A DNA stretch of 64,000 nt from Limnoperna fortunei (taxonomy: Eukaryota; Mollusca; Bivalvia; Mytilida; Modiolidae), in contig OX104117.1 in NCBI GenBank assembly GCA_944474755.1, forward strand, positions 43,727,222 to 43,791,221. The letters run 5' to 3'. Every line of letters starts with the position of its first letter. Position 1 is the stretch's first letter. The notes under the pieces were generated by a model that was given only the letters and a program-made list of their open reading frames with translations, was not told the DNA's origin and searched no databases. The position numbers and the translations under genes are program-made. Positions 11,690 through 23,195 of the stretch are shown one piece after another.

Positions 11690-12400
11690 TGAATTTATTA
11701 TTTATTTGTATTTAGAATGATATTTATTGTTTTTTGTTTATTCCAATTGGGGTGTACAGAGCAGAGCTCTTTAATCCAGAATCTCGCTCGGACCTCCGGT
11801 TCAGAGTCTCACCACTTGCAGTTCTGCTCGATAATTAGGATTTGTATGTAATACAAATCCTTTGGAGTGTGGTCGGGCAGTCTGAAGTGTTGGCTCACGG
11901 GCAGAATCGCCAAAATATTATAAGCCACGGATGAGGCACTCAAGAATGTAAATGACATTCGAGCTTTTGCAGTTAACAGTAATGAATATTTTGTACTGTT
12001 TATCTGTGACTTTGCTGTTAAATGTAGACAAGGGTTCCAAATGTTTGCAACATTTGCAGCGTTTGTCACCACAAGACTGACTTTTTTCCAGCGGCAGTGT
12101 TGGGCTTTGCAATCTCTGCTCGTACTAATAAGTTGCGGAGACTGTTGGGTTGTTTAAACGCGACCATGGGGGGCTCTGGAAAGATTCTCGACAACATGGG
12201 ATTTTTTTTATAGATTTCCAATGTTTACGAATGGTGCTAATCGTGTTTGTCAAACAAGGGTGGTAATTTAGCATTTCTTTTTTCTTTATATTGAAGAAGG
12301 GTACTCCTCGATGTCTGCTGTGCTTTTTGGAAATTCTTTTTGATGTTATTATTTCTGTACCCCGTTCTTATAAGGTGACATTTCAATTTCCCTTTAAAAT
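11690..12400 (-). pseudogene. GIY-YIG-type endonuclease region of a Penelope-like element
   Basis: On the minus strand, in order: a basic RTGYRNNNIKK stretch (about 12350), YHPCLTN and IRKHWKSI (about 12210-12270), PPMVAFKQPNSLRNLLVRAE (about 12110-12165), a Cys-rich knuckle CGDKRCKCCKHL (about 12055), NVIYILEC (about 11945), and a tail EQNCKW then RARFWIKELCSVHPNW (about 11740-11830). This order matches the C-terminal part of GIY-YIG-bearing Penelope-like proteins. Several frame changes and an in-frame TGA after CKW (11806-11808) break it. It lies 5' of the RT at 9893-11330, so it is either an N-terminal endonuclease of the same element or the 3' end of a second element arranged head to tail. 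Confidence 0.65.
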
Positions 12401-14150
12401 TATTGTTTTTAATTCAAATTATTAAAGTGTGAAGACAGAATACCGATTAATGTTAGTCCCAGAAATACAGTGCGTCTTGTAAAGCTACACACATTCTGAT
12501 TCTGAAATATGGGTAAATGATGACTACTAGTGACGATCTCATGCTATATGTAAATGTTACTGAGATATCGTTATTGACAATATACTTCAGTGTAGGCAAC
12601 TCCCATAATGTTTCTATGGCAAATCAAAACCTCATCAAGATGTACATTTTGGTAAAGGTTTCCGTTTTGTAGCTTTTATGGTTTAAATGTCTGAACACAA
12701 CACATGGTCATGAGAATGTGACCTTGACCATTGACCTTACGACCTTTTTCATTGTCAAGGTCAACGGTGACGAACACTTAAGATCCTTAGTCTCCATCAC
12801 ATGTTGTTCATGAGTTATATGGTACAAGATCAACTTAAAATGAAAACTTAAACCAAAAGTAATAGAAGGTGGTGAGAAAATTCTCTTCGTGCAACATGTA
12901 ACAAATGGGACATCTTTTACGGTTTTAAAGTGTATCTGAATATCTGCACACAAGCTTTTTCGTAAAAGGTGGATAACTTGGAAAAGCAAATGGTCCGGTA
13001 TTCCAGGATAAACAGCGAAAGTGTAATGTTGAATATATCTATGGTTCAAAATGTCCTTACGACATGTCGCAAATTAAAATTAATAATGCTAACACAAAAA
13101 TATGCAGGAAAAGAAACACAAAGATAAAAACAATAAGGCTTTCCAATCTGAAGTGCAAAGCCTTCAAGGGCATGATACAATGAGTATTCTGTTTCTGCAT
13201 AATTAGAATACGATTCAAACAAAATTGCCATTATTACGGTTATGTCTGCACACACTGTCTAATGGTTAAGCGTTAAATACGTATCTGAATGACTATCAGA
13301 AGACTGTTAAGGTATAACACACATACGTATTGGTGCAGCAATTTCTATTGTCAATATTTATTATAGGTCTAACTACAGAACAGTTTCATACAGTATTGTC
13401 ATATTGTTTTGAACAAGTATTATATGTCCAAATTTATAACACAACTGAAAGACGTGATTTTCTTATTATATTGTTAAAATAAAATCTATGTTTACACAGC
13501 TGTACAATAAAGAGATCAAAGTATATATTTCATCAATTAATACTCTAGTTGCGAGTACAAGCCCTCATTATTGTCAGGATGGCCAGTTTTTTTGCTGAAC
13601 GTGGGGAGCTTATGGGTTTGGTGGGTTTCCTTCCTTATCAACACTGGACGCCTTATTACTTTAATATTGAATATTGATCAATGTCGATTATTCGTCTTGC
13701 GTAGTCAATTCTATTAACATTTGGGTTTTTTTTATAACATGCTATATGGAAACACAAAATATCGAGGTAATTAAAAGTGTGAAAGATACCAATGGTAACA
13801 CACATTTGAAGTAAATGAAATGACATCCACAAGATACAAGATATCAAGTGTAACGCGTATTTTCTGCTATCAGGGCTCATCATAAACGTTCAAAATATAA
13901 GCAGTTTAATTCCAACAGAATTTCAAGTTATACCATTTTTTGGGAGGTGTTTTTGTTTGTTTGTTTGTTTCTTTGTTTTTCGTTCTTTGTTTTTTTTCTG
14001 TTTATAAGTTAATTAATCAAATCACAATAAAAAAGGTTCAGAAGGGGATATTCTTCGGTTGCCCCAATATTACACTTCTAATGAAATTAAATTCAAAAAT
14101 GTTTAGATAAAATTAAAAATGTAAACATACGTTATAAAATTTGGTTTAAA
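12401..14150. other. Noncoding, with minor repeats
   Basis: No gene is seen. Positions 12715-12775 hold GTGACCTTGACC and its partner GTCAAGGTCAAC, a short inverted pair typical of dispersed repeats. Positions 13951-13985 hold a (GTTT)n microsatellite. Positions 13570-13655 vaguely resemble a decayed SINE body, but too weakly to call. Confidence 0.45.
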
Positions 14151-15250
14151 TTGAAAACGTAACAAAGGAACTTTAATAGCTATTAAAAATTTTAAAATGG
14201 ATATGTATACGGATAAAATAAACGCATGGTTAAATGTTTGACAAACCGATTTATAATAGTGTAACACCTGAATATCCATTAACGGTCTTTTTATAATTTA
14301 ACTTTAAATATCGTAAAATATGTATAGTTCAGACAGACACCAAAGGTTGCAGTGGCAAACTCCTAAAATTCATTCACAAGTTACCAACATTGATCCTGAG
14401 ATAGTGATGTTGTCCGCTATTTTGATGCTGTATTTCCTGACCTTGAGCAAAGGTTAAGTTTGATAATTTATCCTCGAAAGTATGTTGTAGAAAATAGTAA
14501 TGAAAAAGAGATAATATTACAACTTTATTCAATTGAATTTAGTTTTATAAAAGTGTTTAAGCCATTAACTGAGAAGTAATCAATAAACAAAATAAAACAA
14601 GTAGAAAGATAAATAGTTATAAAAGTTCCTAATTAATACCTTTGCGGCAACGATTTAAGTGTGTACAATGTTCGTTGTACTGATGCACCGTGATTAGATC
14701 TTTGGCCAGCATTGCACATGTTTCCCTACTAGAGAAAAATAGTGATTGTAAAACATTCAGACTAATATCGAATTTAATGGTTCTAAAAAAGTTTAATTTA
14801 TTTATGACTATATGTAACAATAATCGGAAAGCAAATATTAAACGGTAACAAATACGATGATATCTCACATAAGGATACATTTTTAAATATGCAGATTAAT
14901 CCTGAAATAGATCATTTAGGGTGCTTGAAAATACTTAGATCGTTTGCATATTTGTACCAGAGTATAAGATTATATTCCTTACAATCCTGGAAACGTATGT
15001 GGCGTTCTGATTTAATTAATTTACAAGCATTAATTTTCTTTCCTCTTGTATTGTCAGATTAAGGTGGAAAATGTATTTTGTCATACACGGTTATTTCAAC
15101 CACCATCGTGGTCTTCTAGTTTATTTCAGACTGGAAAGAATGAATACACAATGTATAGTAATATTCCTTTAATGTAAATTACATGTAAATGCTGATCAAT
15201 GTCAGTATCGCATACAATCCAAGCATTGTAGACCATCATGATCAGTTAAA
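14150..15250 (+). repeat. Segment duplicated at 7865-9050 (copy 2)
   Basis: This is the partner of the copy at 7.9-9.05 kb. It is diverged, with many small indels but the same order of blocks, including TTCAGACAGACACCAAAGG near 14330 and TATTTCCTGACCTTGAGCAAAGG near 14430. No coding sequence is visible. Confidence 0.6.
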
Positions 15251-15719
15251 CACAGCCTAACTTAAAATAGTCAGAAATGTTATGAATTTATGATTACATA
15301 AAACGCAAGACCGCAAGTTCTGGTGTACTCTCGTTGTAATTGTTAGAGCTTAATAGTCTAGACACTGTCCATTTCATTTACTTTTTTGACAATTATAAAA
15401 CCTTATCTTCTTTCCTTTCATTTTCAGCTGTATCTGCCTCTTATCTGTCTTTCAGGTTGAGAGTTACTACCTAACACATGGGTTTACTTGTTATTTTGTC
15501 CTCGACACGGTATAGATTTCATGTTATATTTTATTTCTTCAGAGAAACGTTTTCTATATTATTTGATCTCAATTGGACCTTCAGTTTCTTATTAGTTTCC
15601 AAAATTTACGTTAAGACCATTGCTACAGATTTTCAAATTACGAGCTAAATATTAAAACAATGTAATCATGAATGGAGAAGATTATAAACTAATGATTTTA
15701 AAATGTGCGCTATTTGTCT

Positions 15720-16010
15720 CGGAATCACCAGCCCAGTAATCACATTTCGATGCTGGCAAGAATATCATTGATTTTTTTCCAGTGATATACTCATTGTCTA
15801 TATTTTCGGCACTAAAATTTTGAATATGGTGCAAATTCTATGATTTGTCTATTCGACAGGTGTAGATGGCCTTGGCCGAATTTTATAACTTTTTTTGTAA
15901 TTTTGATGATAACAGCTCTAAAAAATCTTAATCATTTGGACTGTAAATATATTTTGAGTTTGTTCCCAAGTGATAAGTCTTAATTAAATGAAACGAGCAT
16001 CTATTTATAG
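15720..16010 (+). repeat. Hammerhead-bearing repeat, second copy
   Basis: This is homologous to 3340-3650: AGTAATCACATTTCGA, AGATGGCCTTGGCCGAATTT, then the ribozyme area near 15960 with AAGTGATAAGTC and ATGAAACGAGCATCT. Core positions and both stems are further eroded than in the 3.5 kb copy. Confidence 0.55.
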
Positions 16011-16049
16011 TAAGAAAATGCAAAGAAACCGATAAAAAAACAAGAGCCA

Positions 16050-17120
16050 AAAGTCCTAGGCGATTACAAATCGGACATTTAATTTCAAGCTCGCTAGAGT
16101 AAGTTGAATGCAAATAGTCACCAAATTTAGCATTATTGAGGTGGCAAAACATCTTCAATATAGCGGAATTTTATATTAAAGGTCTGGGCCAGTGTCTAAA
16201 AAGCCTAAAGAGTGCAAAAACAGGTCGACGAGGAGAGAGGCACAATTAGTAACCATTGGAATACCAACAGTCTGTTGAAAAACATGTCCTACAAACATGA
16301 CGAATATGTTAACAATCAGAAAATCTAATATATGACAAATTTTATCTTCAGTATATTTAGTATTTAATTGAGAGTCATTGATGACGAAGTAAGTTTATGT
16401 CATGGATAATTACCAGGTATTTATAATGTCTCTTTCCGTTTTTTTTTCATAAAAAAGCAGCGTTTAATAAGATCTTTAAGCCTGGTTTTAAGCTGGGATG
16501 GCCGTATAGAGTGTCAAACAATTAAATGTTTTAATGCTGTTACATTGGGGAAGACTTCCAGAGCTCAAGATGTTTATCAGGTCTTTTGAATTTTTTAATA
16601 TCCACATTTCATTAATGCCACTCCTGGAGTAGAAAGAGTCTCGTTTTATTGATGTCAACATAGTGGTCAGGAGTTGCGATAGTGTTTTGGTGGTGCATTT
16701 AGACGATCCTGATATGAAACACTGTCTGTGTGGATTTTTTGTGAAGTTTTGATAACTAATGCAAGAAGGGGGGTCACCATTTTCGACTTTTCGACTTTGA
16801 TTTTGAGACCAAAGGATGCCAGCACCGATTTGTGATTTTCAAGAATCTCATCTTTTGAAAGTGCAGTGAATGTGTAAGTAGGATTGCAAGTGAACTGTCC
16901 ATGCCTAACTAATTATTTAAACACTCTATATAATGTTTTTTGGATAAAAATAATGTTGTTAGGGCCTTATCTGCTTGCACAACAACATATTTGTCATGAA
17001 TGTCGAAAAAAAGTTTAAAAAGCATCAAAATTTCTGAAGATTTGTGATGCCTTAATACTCATAGACTTTTTTAAACGACTTATTCTTATTTGAATCGATG
17101 AACTTATGGCCTTTACACAC
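16050..17120 (-). pseudogene. Second Penelope-like RT copy, heavily decayed
   Basis: At the DNA level it is collinear with 10270-11330. Matches include AAGCTCGCTAG near 16090, AAACATGACGAATATG near 16295, CAGCGTTTAATAAGATCTTT near 16460 and GAATGTGTAAGTAGGATTGC near 16865. It lacks the C-terminal RT part and carries many indels and stops. Whatever follows upstream on the minus strand (17120-17513) does not match the endonuclease region at 11690-12400. Confidence 0.75.
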
Positions 17121-18234
17121 TCGTGCAAGGGATCAGTCCTTTATTGAATCCATCAATAATTTAAAGTTATAATTCCAATTGATGCATTTAGGTTCACAGT
17201 ATGTTGGTCCTTTGGACAAAATATTGCATTTTCTTTCAGTGCGAATACGCTAAAGTTCTAGTGATATTTGAACAAACGGTAGTAGGCCATTTATAGATAC
17301 ATCATGTAACAGAGACGATGACCATGAATTCGTTGTCACCTGTGATTGTGATTGAAAGGACCTATTAAATTCACACTTCAAATGCGATTTTGTATAACAT
17401 TTGCAGTCATAGTTATGTACTTTTGCCGAACAAAGTCCATGTGTTGGTAACATAATTCTATGCCTAAATGAAAACCTTGAAGTGGCTGTTTTTAATAATA
17501 TTTCGCCACTCACTTCAAAAAGTCACCTAAACTTAACTGAATCAACTAGTCTATCAATCGACGCATACTTATGCAAGTTTTATTCTATGGCAATACATAA
17601 AAAAAGGAGAAGCGTGTTTGAAGTTTAAAATAACATACTACTTGTATTTTTATTGGTTACTTGGATAAATTATCACATTACAACGAAAGTTACAGTAAAG
17701 ACTTCCGCTTTCATAATATTTTCCGTGTTTGATTGTCATATCTTAACATAGAATAATTGGTAATGAGACATATGAACAGAAGTGTTAGAAATGACGTTTG
17801 GATATCGTATGTCTTTACTAGTTATTCAAGCAATCATTTGACTTTATCATACGTCAAATCACTGAATCAAATCGATTTTAAGTTTAAACTTTTTTCTTGG
17901 GTACATCGAGTCAAATTTATGATTAAAAATAACACCGTGAATGTCTTTTGTGTATTGCAAAAGTCATAGAGAGCAGTCGAGATATAACTATTTTCGCTCT
18001 AATATGTTGTAATTTGAAAAAAAGTTGCTCAAGGAACAAACACGTTCCAGTGAATAATTTATAGCTATGACCTATACATTATAAAGATTGTTTTTCAACG
18101 ACTAGCGTGGCAATACTTGGATGGCTAGATCGAACCATTAACTGTCATGGATTGCAAAATTTCCTGTTAATATAGGAAATTTGTCCAGTTACTCCGGTTG
18201 CTAGAAAAATTCCTCATTTAATCAAAACATTTAT
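17121..18234. other. Noncoding; unassigned short open frames
   Basis: An 87-codon minus frame (17250-17513) and a 70-codon plus frame (17757-17969) have no recognisable domain and no splice context that I trust. No other structure is seen. Confidence 0.4.
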
Positions 18235-18560
18235 TTGATCGATTGAATGTTTGCTTTAGCTATATTCAAGACGAGAACAAGTTAACAAACAATAAAAAAA
18301 TCAATTCAGAAAAGAGACCAAAGGGCACACATTTTAAATGCCACTGTTAAAATATGGAGTAGGAGCGGAACATTTCGCTTTTTGTAGAGGCTAAAACGAG
18401 TCTACTTCTAACGAAATCTACAAACGAGGTCTTTGTCGTTCGTGGCACTCTCCAAACACGTTGCACAATGTGGTCCGCGGTCAGGCTTTTCGTATTATGA
18501 CATGACAACCCTATCGGCCAATGGGGACGTGCTGGCCTTTCTGTGAACATTTGCAGTATG
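18235..18560 (+). repeat. Repeat family R, copy 2
   Basis: The head is GATTGAATGTTTGCTTTAGC with CAAGACGAGAACAAG. The body has GGTCTTTGTCGTTCGTGGC, CACTCTCCAAACACG and GGTCCGCGGTCAGGCTTTTC. The same body lies in reverse orientation at 43745-43998. Noncoding. Confidence 0.6.
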
Positions 18561-19095
18561 ATCTCAGTACAAGCAAAACAAACATTGATTAATGGATATT
18601 TATTTATACTGGTCGCTGGTTGAAGAATGGAAGATTTATTCTAACAATCTACCTAATTTCATGGATTTACTTGATTTCCTGTTTTAAAATAAGATAAACA
18701 CTGCATCACGTTGAAGATCTAAGATAATGTTAGCTAATTACAGGTATAAATGACATAACAGATTTCAAAAATAAATTATTTTTGAAAATATAATGCTTTA
18801 ACCCGTTTTTTTGTAGTTACAAGCTACATATACAGATGTTTCTGTTTCAGTAATCTGAAAAATTTAAGTCGTTTCTTGTTAACTTTAATATAACTGTATT
18901 GTGTAAATCAGGCATTTGCAAACAATAGATTCGTGGTTAAAAAATGTTATTAAAATAATATGAAGCAGGCAAGTTTCTGGTACTCATTACTTTAAATTAT
19001 AAAAAGCTTACTTTTTGTGCTTTTAGGAAATACCAATATCAATGACATGAACATGTTGTTCCTATAATTAATCATAACTCATATTTAGTCAGCTC
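18561..19095. other. AT-rich noncoding stretch
   Basis: Nothing recognisable. It ends at the terminal inverted repeat of the foldback element. Confidence 0.5.
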
Positions 19096-19129
19096 TATGG
19101 AACGCCGTAACTGCCTTATGTGTACTTGC

Positions 19130-19495
19130 TTTTTTATATGCACATACTTTATCTCTGTAGGCATATACTTATCTATATATGCACATATTTTTTTCTCTAT
19201 AGGCATATACTTATCTATATATGCACATAGTTTTTCTATATATGCACATACTTTTTCTATATATGCACATAGTTTTTCTATATATGCACATACTTTGTCT
19301 ATATACTTTTTCTGTATATGCACATACTTTGTCTACATACTTTTTCTATATATGCACATACTTTTTCTCTATATGCACATAGTTTTTCTATATATGCACA
19401 TACTTTTTCTCTATATGCACATAGTTTCACTATATATGCACATACTTTTTGTTTATAGTTTTTCTATATATGCACATACTTTTTCATATAATTAC
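19130..19495 (+). repeat. Left-arm minisatellite, unit about 21 bp
   Basis: Units read TATATGCACATA plus CTTTTTCTC or GTTTTTCTA. A variant near the outer end has AGGCATATACTTATCTATA. Because most units are 21 bp, one frame stays open for 143 codons as a heptad-like peptide (IYAHSFS). This is best read as a by-product of the repeat length, not as a gene. Confidence 0.9.
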
Positions 19496-19504
19496 AACCG
19501 CAGT

Positions 19505-19570
19505 TTAAAGACAACTCGGACCGTATAAGAAGACAACTATGGTCGTATCAGAAGACAACTCGGACCGTCT
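19505..19570 (+). repeat. GACAACTCGGACCGT boxes, left arm
   Basis: Three tandem boxes: GACAACTCGGACCGTATAAG, GACAACTATGGTCGTATCAG and GACAACTCGGACCGTCTGGG. The same motif ends the element at 4436-5190. Tandem spacing of about 24 bp suggests a protein-binding array, for instance for a transposase; that is inference. Confidence 0.8.
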
Positions 19571-19690
19571 GGGATTTGTTCATTTTCATTTTGTCAATTA
19601 TAAATAAATCCATCATACATTTTATTGCTTATGTTAATTCCTCGATCGGGGACATATATAGTATATAATGCCCCTGCCTCTACTAGTAAA

Positions 19691-19953
19691 GGGGCCTTGG
19701 TGGCCGAGTGGTCAAGGTAGTTCGTCTACTATTGATCACGTGGTCTGTCAACACTGAGATTGCGGGTTCAATTCTCACTGCAGGCAGGGTGTACTCGACT
19801 CCAATCTTAATTGACAAGGATTGCCAGTTTTCCTACCGCAGGTCAGGGGTTTTCTCCGGGTACTCCGGCTTCCTCCCCCAATAAAAACTGGACGCCATGA
19901 TATAGCTGAAAAATTGCTAAAAGTGGCGTTAAACACCATCAAACAAACAAACA
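19691..19953 (+). mobile_element. tRNA-derived SINE, intact, with target duplications
   Basis: The head has an A-box TGGCCGAGTGG at 19701-19711 and a B-box GGTTCAATTC at 19765-19774. The body has GGGTTTTCTCCGGGTACTCC-type wording. The tail is GTGGCGTTAAACACC followed by (CAAA)n. A 12-bp target duplication TCTACTAGTAAA flanks it (19679-19690 and 19954-19965). The right arm of the host foldback element lacks this insertion, so the SINE arrived after the inverted arms formed. Confidence 0.9.
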
Positions 19954-20269
19954 TCTACTAGTAAATGAAGGAAAACTGAGTAGATTCCTAAGGAAAAAGA
20001 CAAGAGAATATTATATAACTATAAAAGTTCTTTAATTTGATGAATTGATTGGCTTAATATTTACTCAAAAGTAATGACTTAGCATGAAAACAACCCGGTT
20101 AGGCTGAGAAAGAACAAGATCTCGGGCTAAACGTGCTGGAAAGTTATGTCACCTTGGAGTATACTAAAAATAGATTGCAGAATCCTGGCAGTAGGTGAGT
20201 AGAATTTCCTGATAATTTTTACTTGTTATAAATCAAACCAAAGAGGTTTTGAATAAAAGAAGGATTACA

Positions 20270-20600
20270 GATTTAATGTTACGGGTTAGAATAAGGAAAT
20301 ATATAAGACAGTTTTAAGATTACGGCGTATAATCAGGAACATATATAAAATTTAAGGTAACCGTTACAGGATAGAATCAGATACGTATATTAGACATTTT
20401 TTAAGGTTACAGGGTAGAATCAGGAACATATATAAGACCCATGTTTAGGGTTTATGGCACAGAATCAGTAACATATATATAGAAAATATGTCGTTATATA
20501 TGTTCCCAATTCTACCATGGAATCTTTAAAAAAACTGTCATATATATGTTCATGATTCTACCCCGTAACCCTTAAAAAAACTGTCTGGCATATGTTCCTG
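20270..20600. repeat. 40-bp minisatellite of the inner arm
   Basis: Units read roughly GGTTACAGGGTAGAATCAGG plus AACATATATAAGACAGTTTT-like wording. Around 20490 the orientation flips, giving ATATATGTTCCTGATTCTACC-like units up to 20600. A few further units lie at 23196-23290 beyond the LINE. Confidence 0.75.
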
Positions 20601-20780
20601 ATTGGGATTAAATATGGCGGACTGAATAGACATTATATTTACGGTAAGGAGTTATGAGCTAAGATATTAGTCTCTATGTTAGAAAGGGGTAGAACAATAC
20701 TAGAATAAGTGGAAAGAAAACTAAATGTTAAACGGTAAATTGGCAAGAATTCCAAACAAAACAAAAGAAAGAACAAAAAT

Positions 20781-21527
20781 TTGAACACGGTCTTGACGCC
20801 CCCATCAAAACAACCAGTAATAATGGCCACATCCACACCACAATTCCACGACATGTCACAGTTTCTAAATCAACCCAATGACTCATATGGTATGAACAGT
20901 TTAACGAACCCCTTTGACACACATGAGGCAAGTGCACTAGCACACCCCTTTCTTTCAACATACCTCGGCTGAACCACCGAATCAAAGTTTACCAGCTTTA
21001 CCAGTTGGACCAGCTGGACCTCAGTCATATCAGTTCATGAGACTCGAATCTTGTAAATCAACATAACCATTCGTGAACACGGCAACACATTACAAAATGA
21101 GAAAAGACACCATGATGTCATGAAAGACGATGGTCCGAAGTAGATGAAGACCTAGTTGACTTACTCCGAGAGAACGAAAAATTACACGAGGAACTGTTAA
21201 AACTGCAAACACATTCGATGAAATACAATCTGATTTTCGAGGGACTTATCGAAACTGAAAATGAGAATACTGAAACGGTTGTAAAAGAGTTCATAAAGTC
21301 TGAACTAAAAATAGATGACAATATTGCATTTCAAAATGAACACAGATTACGAAAAACGAGAGATAGAGCACAAATGGCAATATTTGCCAGAATTTCCCGT
21401 TACGCCGATCATCATTTAGTGATCAAAGCAGTACCAGAAAATCATAAAGGCAATCCATATAAAGTATATCATCAATATCACCCCGTGAAATCGCAGATCG
21501 CAGGTAAGCGTTATATCCGAAACTGAG
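20781..21527 (+). pseudogene. LINE ORF1-like protein remnant
   Basis: An N-terminal Pro/Ser/Thr/Asn-rich part (20781-20972) ends in a stop. In the 21140-21527 part, LRENEKLHEELLKLQTHSM suggests a coiled coil, followed by KYNLIFEGLIETENENTE, NEHRLRK and MAIFARISRYADHHLVIKA. That order (coiled coil, then an RRM-like RNA-binding segment) is typical of L1-type ORF1 proteins. At least two frame breaks are present. In the family this protein binds element RNA. Confidence 0.6.
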
Positions 21528-21719
21528 GGAGTATGAATGTCAAGAAAGGAGAGTTAAAATGTTAGTTGAACAGCTCTACGTTGATTGTATTTGGTACCCA
21601 AATGGGAAACCTCCCCAAAACATTCAACTACCCAGAGATGAGGATCCGCTAAAAAGAATTTATTATTAGGACAACGTATCGGACAAACAAGGACAACGTA
21701 TCGGATAAACAAAAAAAAA

Positions 21720-22115
21720 TGTTAAAAATAAAATAAACTGTACTTTTCTGAATGTGTGTGGTCTTAAATTCAAATTGTTATTTCCCGATTTTATTGATGT
21801 AGTTGAAAGATATGATATAATTTTTCTATGTGAAACTAAACTAACAGATGATGATATTATTTTAGTACCAATTGGCTATAGTTGTTTTTTTTAAAACAAA
21901 AAACTGTACAAGAAAATCAGGAGGCATTGTTATTATTAATAGGAAAGAATTAGAAAAACACATTTCTTTTATTTCAACTGATAATGATTGTGATCAATGG
22001 CTAGAGCTATCAAAAGACATTTTATGTATAAAGGGTGAAAATCTATGTATTGGATGTGTATACATCCCACAAGAACAGTCAAAATATTCATCTGAGAATG
22101 CTTTCTCAGAATAAG
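21720..22115 (+). pseudogene. LINE endonuclease N-terminal remnant
   Basis: The first frame gives NVCGLKFKLLFPDFIDVVE and YDIIFLCETKL (the ETK catalytic Glu of the exonuclease-endonuclease-phosphatase fold). After a frame change near 21885 it gives RKSGGIVI, WLELSK and GCVYIPQEQSKYSSEN. It stops at 22115, before the catalytic Asp/His part. In intact elements this domain nicks target DNA. Confidence 0.7.
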
Positions 22116-22239
22116 AAGACGAAATCATATATTTTTTTACGAAAACACAATTTTGAACTCGTGTGGGAAACTTTAATTCATTATTGAAATTTTAAATAGT
22201 TTTTTATATCTTAGACTTGTTATAAATTATAATGGCTCA

Positions 22240-23130
22240 TTTGTAAAAAGCTAAGACAAAACTGATTGATCAAGCTAGGAAGGCATTATGTGCTGTATAT
22301 AGAAGAAAAAAAAACCAACCTATTCCAGTAGATCTGCAATTAAAATTATTTGATTGTTTAGTGGAACCTATCCTATTATATGGGGCAGTGGTTTGGGGTG
22401 TCGAAAATATTTCTAGCATTGAAATCATTTAATTGCAGTTTTTTCACAAAAAGATTTTGCAGGTTAAAACAATAACACTAAGCTATATGATATATAGCGA
22501 ACTTAGTCGCTATCCTTCGTATGGTTTCTTACTGGAATAGACTAGTTACTGGTGAAAACAAACTAAGTTTGGAATTGTATTACTTTATATACAAACTACA
22601 TACAAATAGGAATATCTATTCTAAATGGATAAATTTTGTAGAAAATGTATTTAATGAAATTGGCTTTATTTATATTATTTGAATCGCAGCTTCCTTTATG
22701 TACGACTTCTATAAAAATGATGTTAAGCAAAGATTACGTGATCAATTTATTCAAAAATGGTTTTCAGATATAGATACCTCTGCAAGAGGTTTTTATAAAC
22801 TCGTGAAAAAATGAATTAAAATTGTTTATAGTGTTTATATTACAATTTTAAGAAGATGGAATAACACAGCAAAAAAACTTATAGATTATGTAATCTTTGT
22901 GACGTTGAAATTGGCGATGAATTTCATACATGGTTTGAATCCCAAAGAAACAAAATTATAGAGATAAGATATAAGTATATTCCAAATTATTAGTTGACTA
23001 CACATAGTTTTTACAAGGTGGAGAATTTGTTTAGTATATGTAACACACAAGTGTTAATACACGTTGCAAGATTTGTAAGACTGATATATCATTTGTTATG
23101 AACCAATATTGTGTCTGTTTAGTTCGTCAT
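22240..23130 (+). pseudogene. LINE C-terminal region downstream of the RT
   Basis: Readable pieces are KTKLIDQARKALCAVYRRKK, PVDLQLKLFDCLVEPILLYG with AVVWGVENI, then VKQRLRDQFIQKWFSDID (near 22720). This order is the usual post-RT region of many animal LINEs. Stops and frame changes are frequent. Fusion to the endonuclease fragment just upstream shows a deletion of the RT, or template switching when the copy was made. Confidence 0.65.
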
Positions 23131-23195
23131 ATTCTATATTGCATAAATTGTACCTCATGTTACACGGTCTAGTGTCTGAGCGTTGTCAATAAAGT

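Noticed and set aside
13570..13655. Possible SINE body
   Set aside because: Only scattered words match (GGCCAGTTTTTTTGC, ACTGGACGCC); too weak to call.
17250..17513. 87-codon minus frame adjoining a Penelope-like copy
   Set aside because: Does not match the endonuclease or RT of the intact family and has no recognisable motif.
19097..19528. 143-codon plus-strand open frame
   Set aside because: It is an artefact of a 21-bp tandem unit with no stop; the same happens on the other strand and in the other arm.
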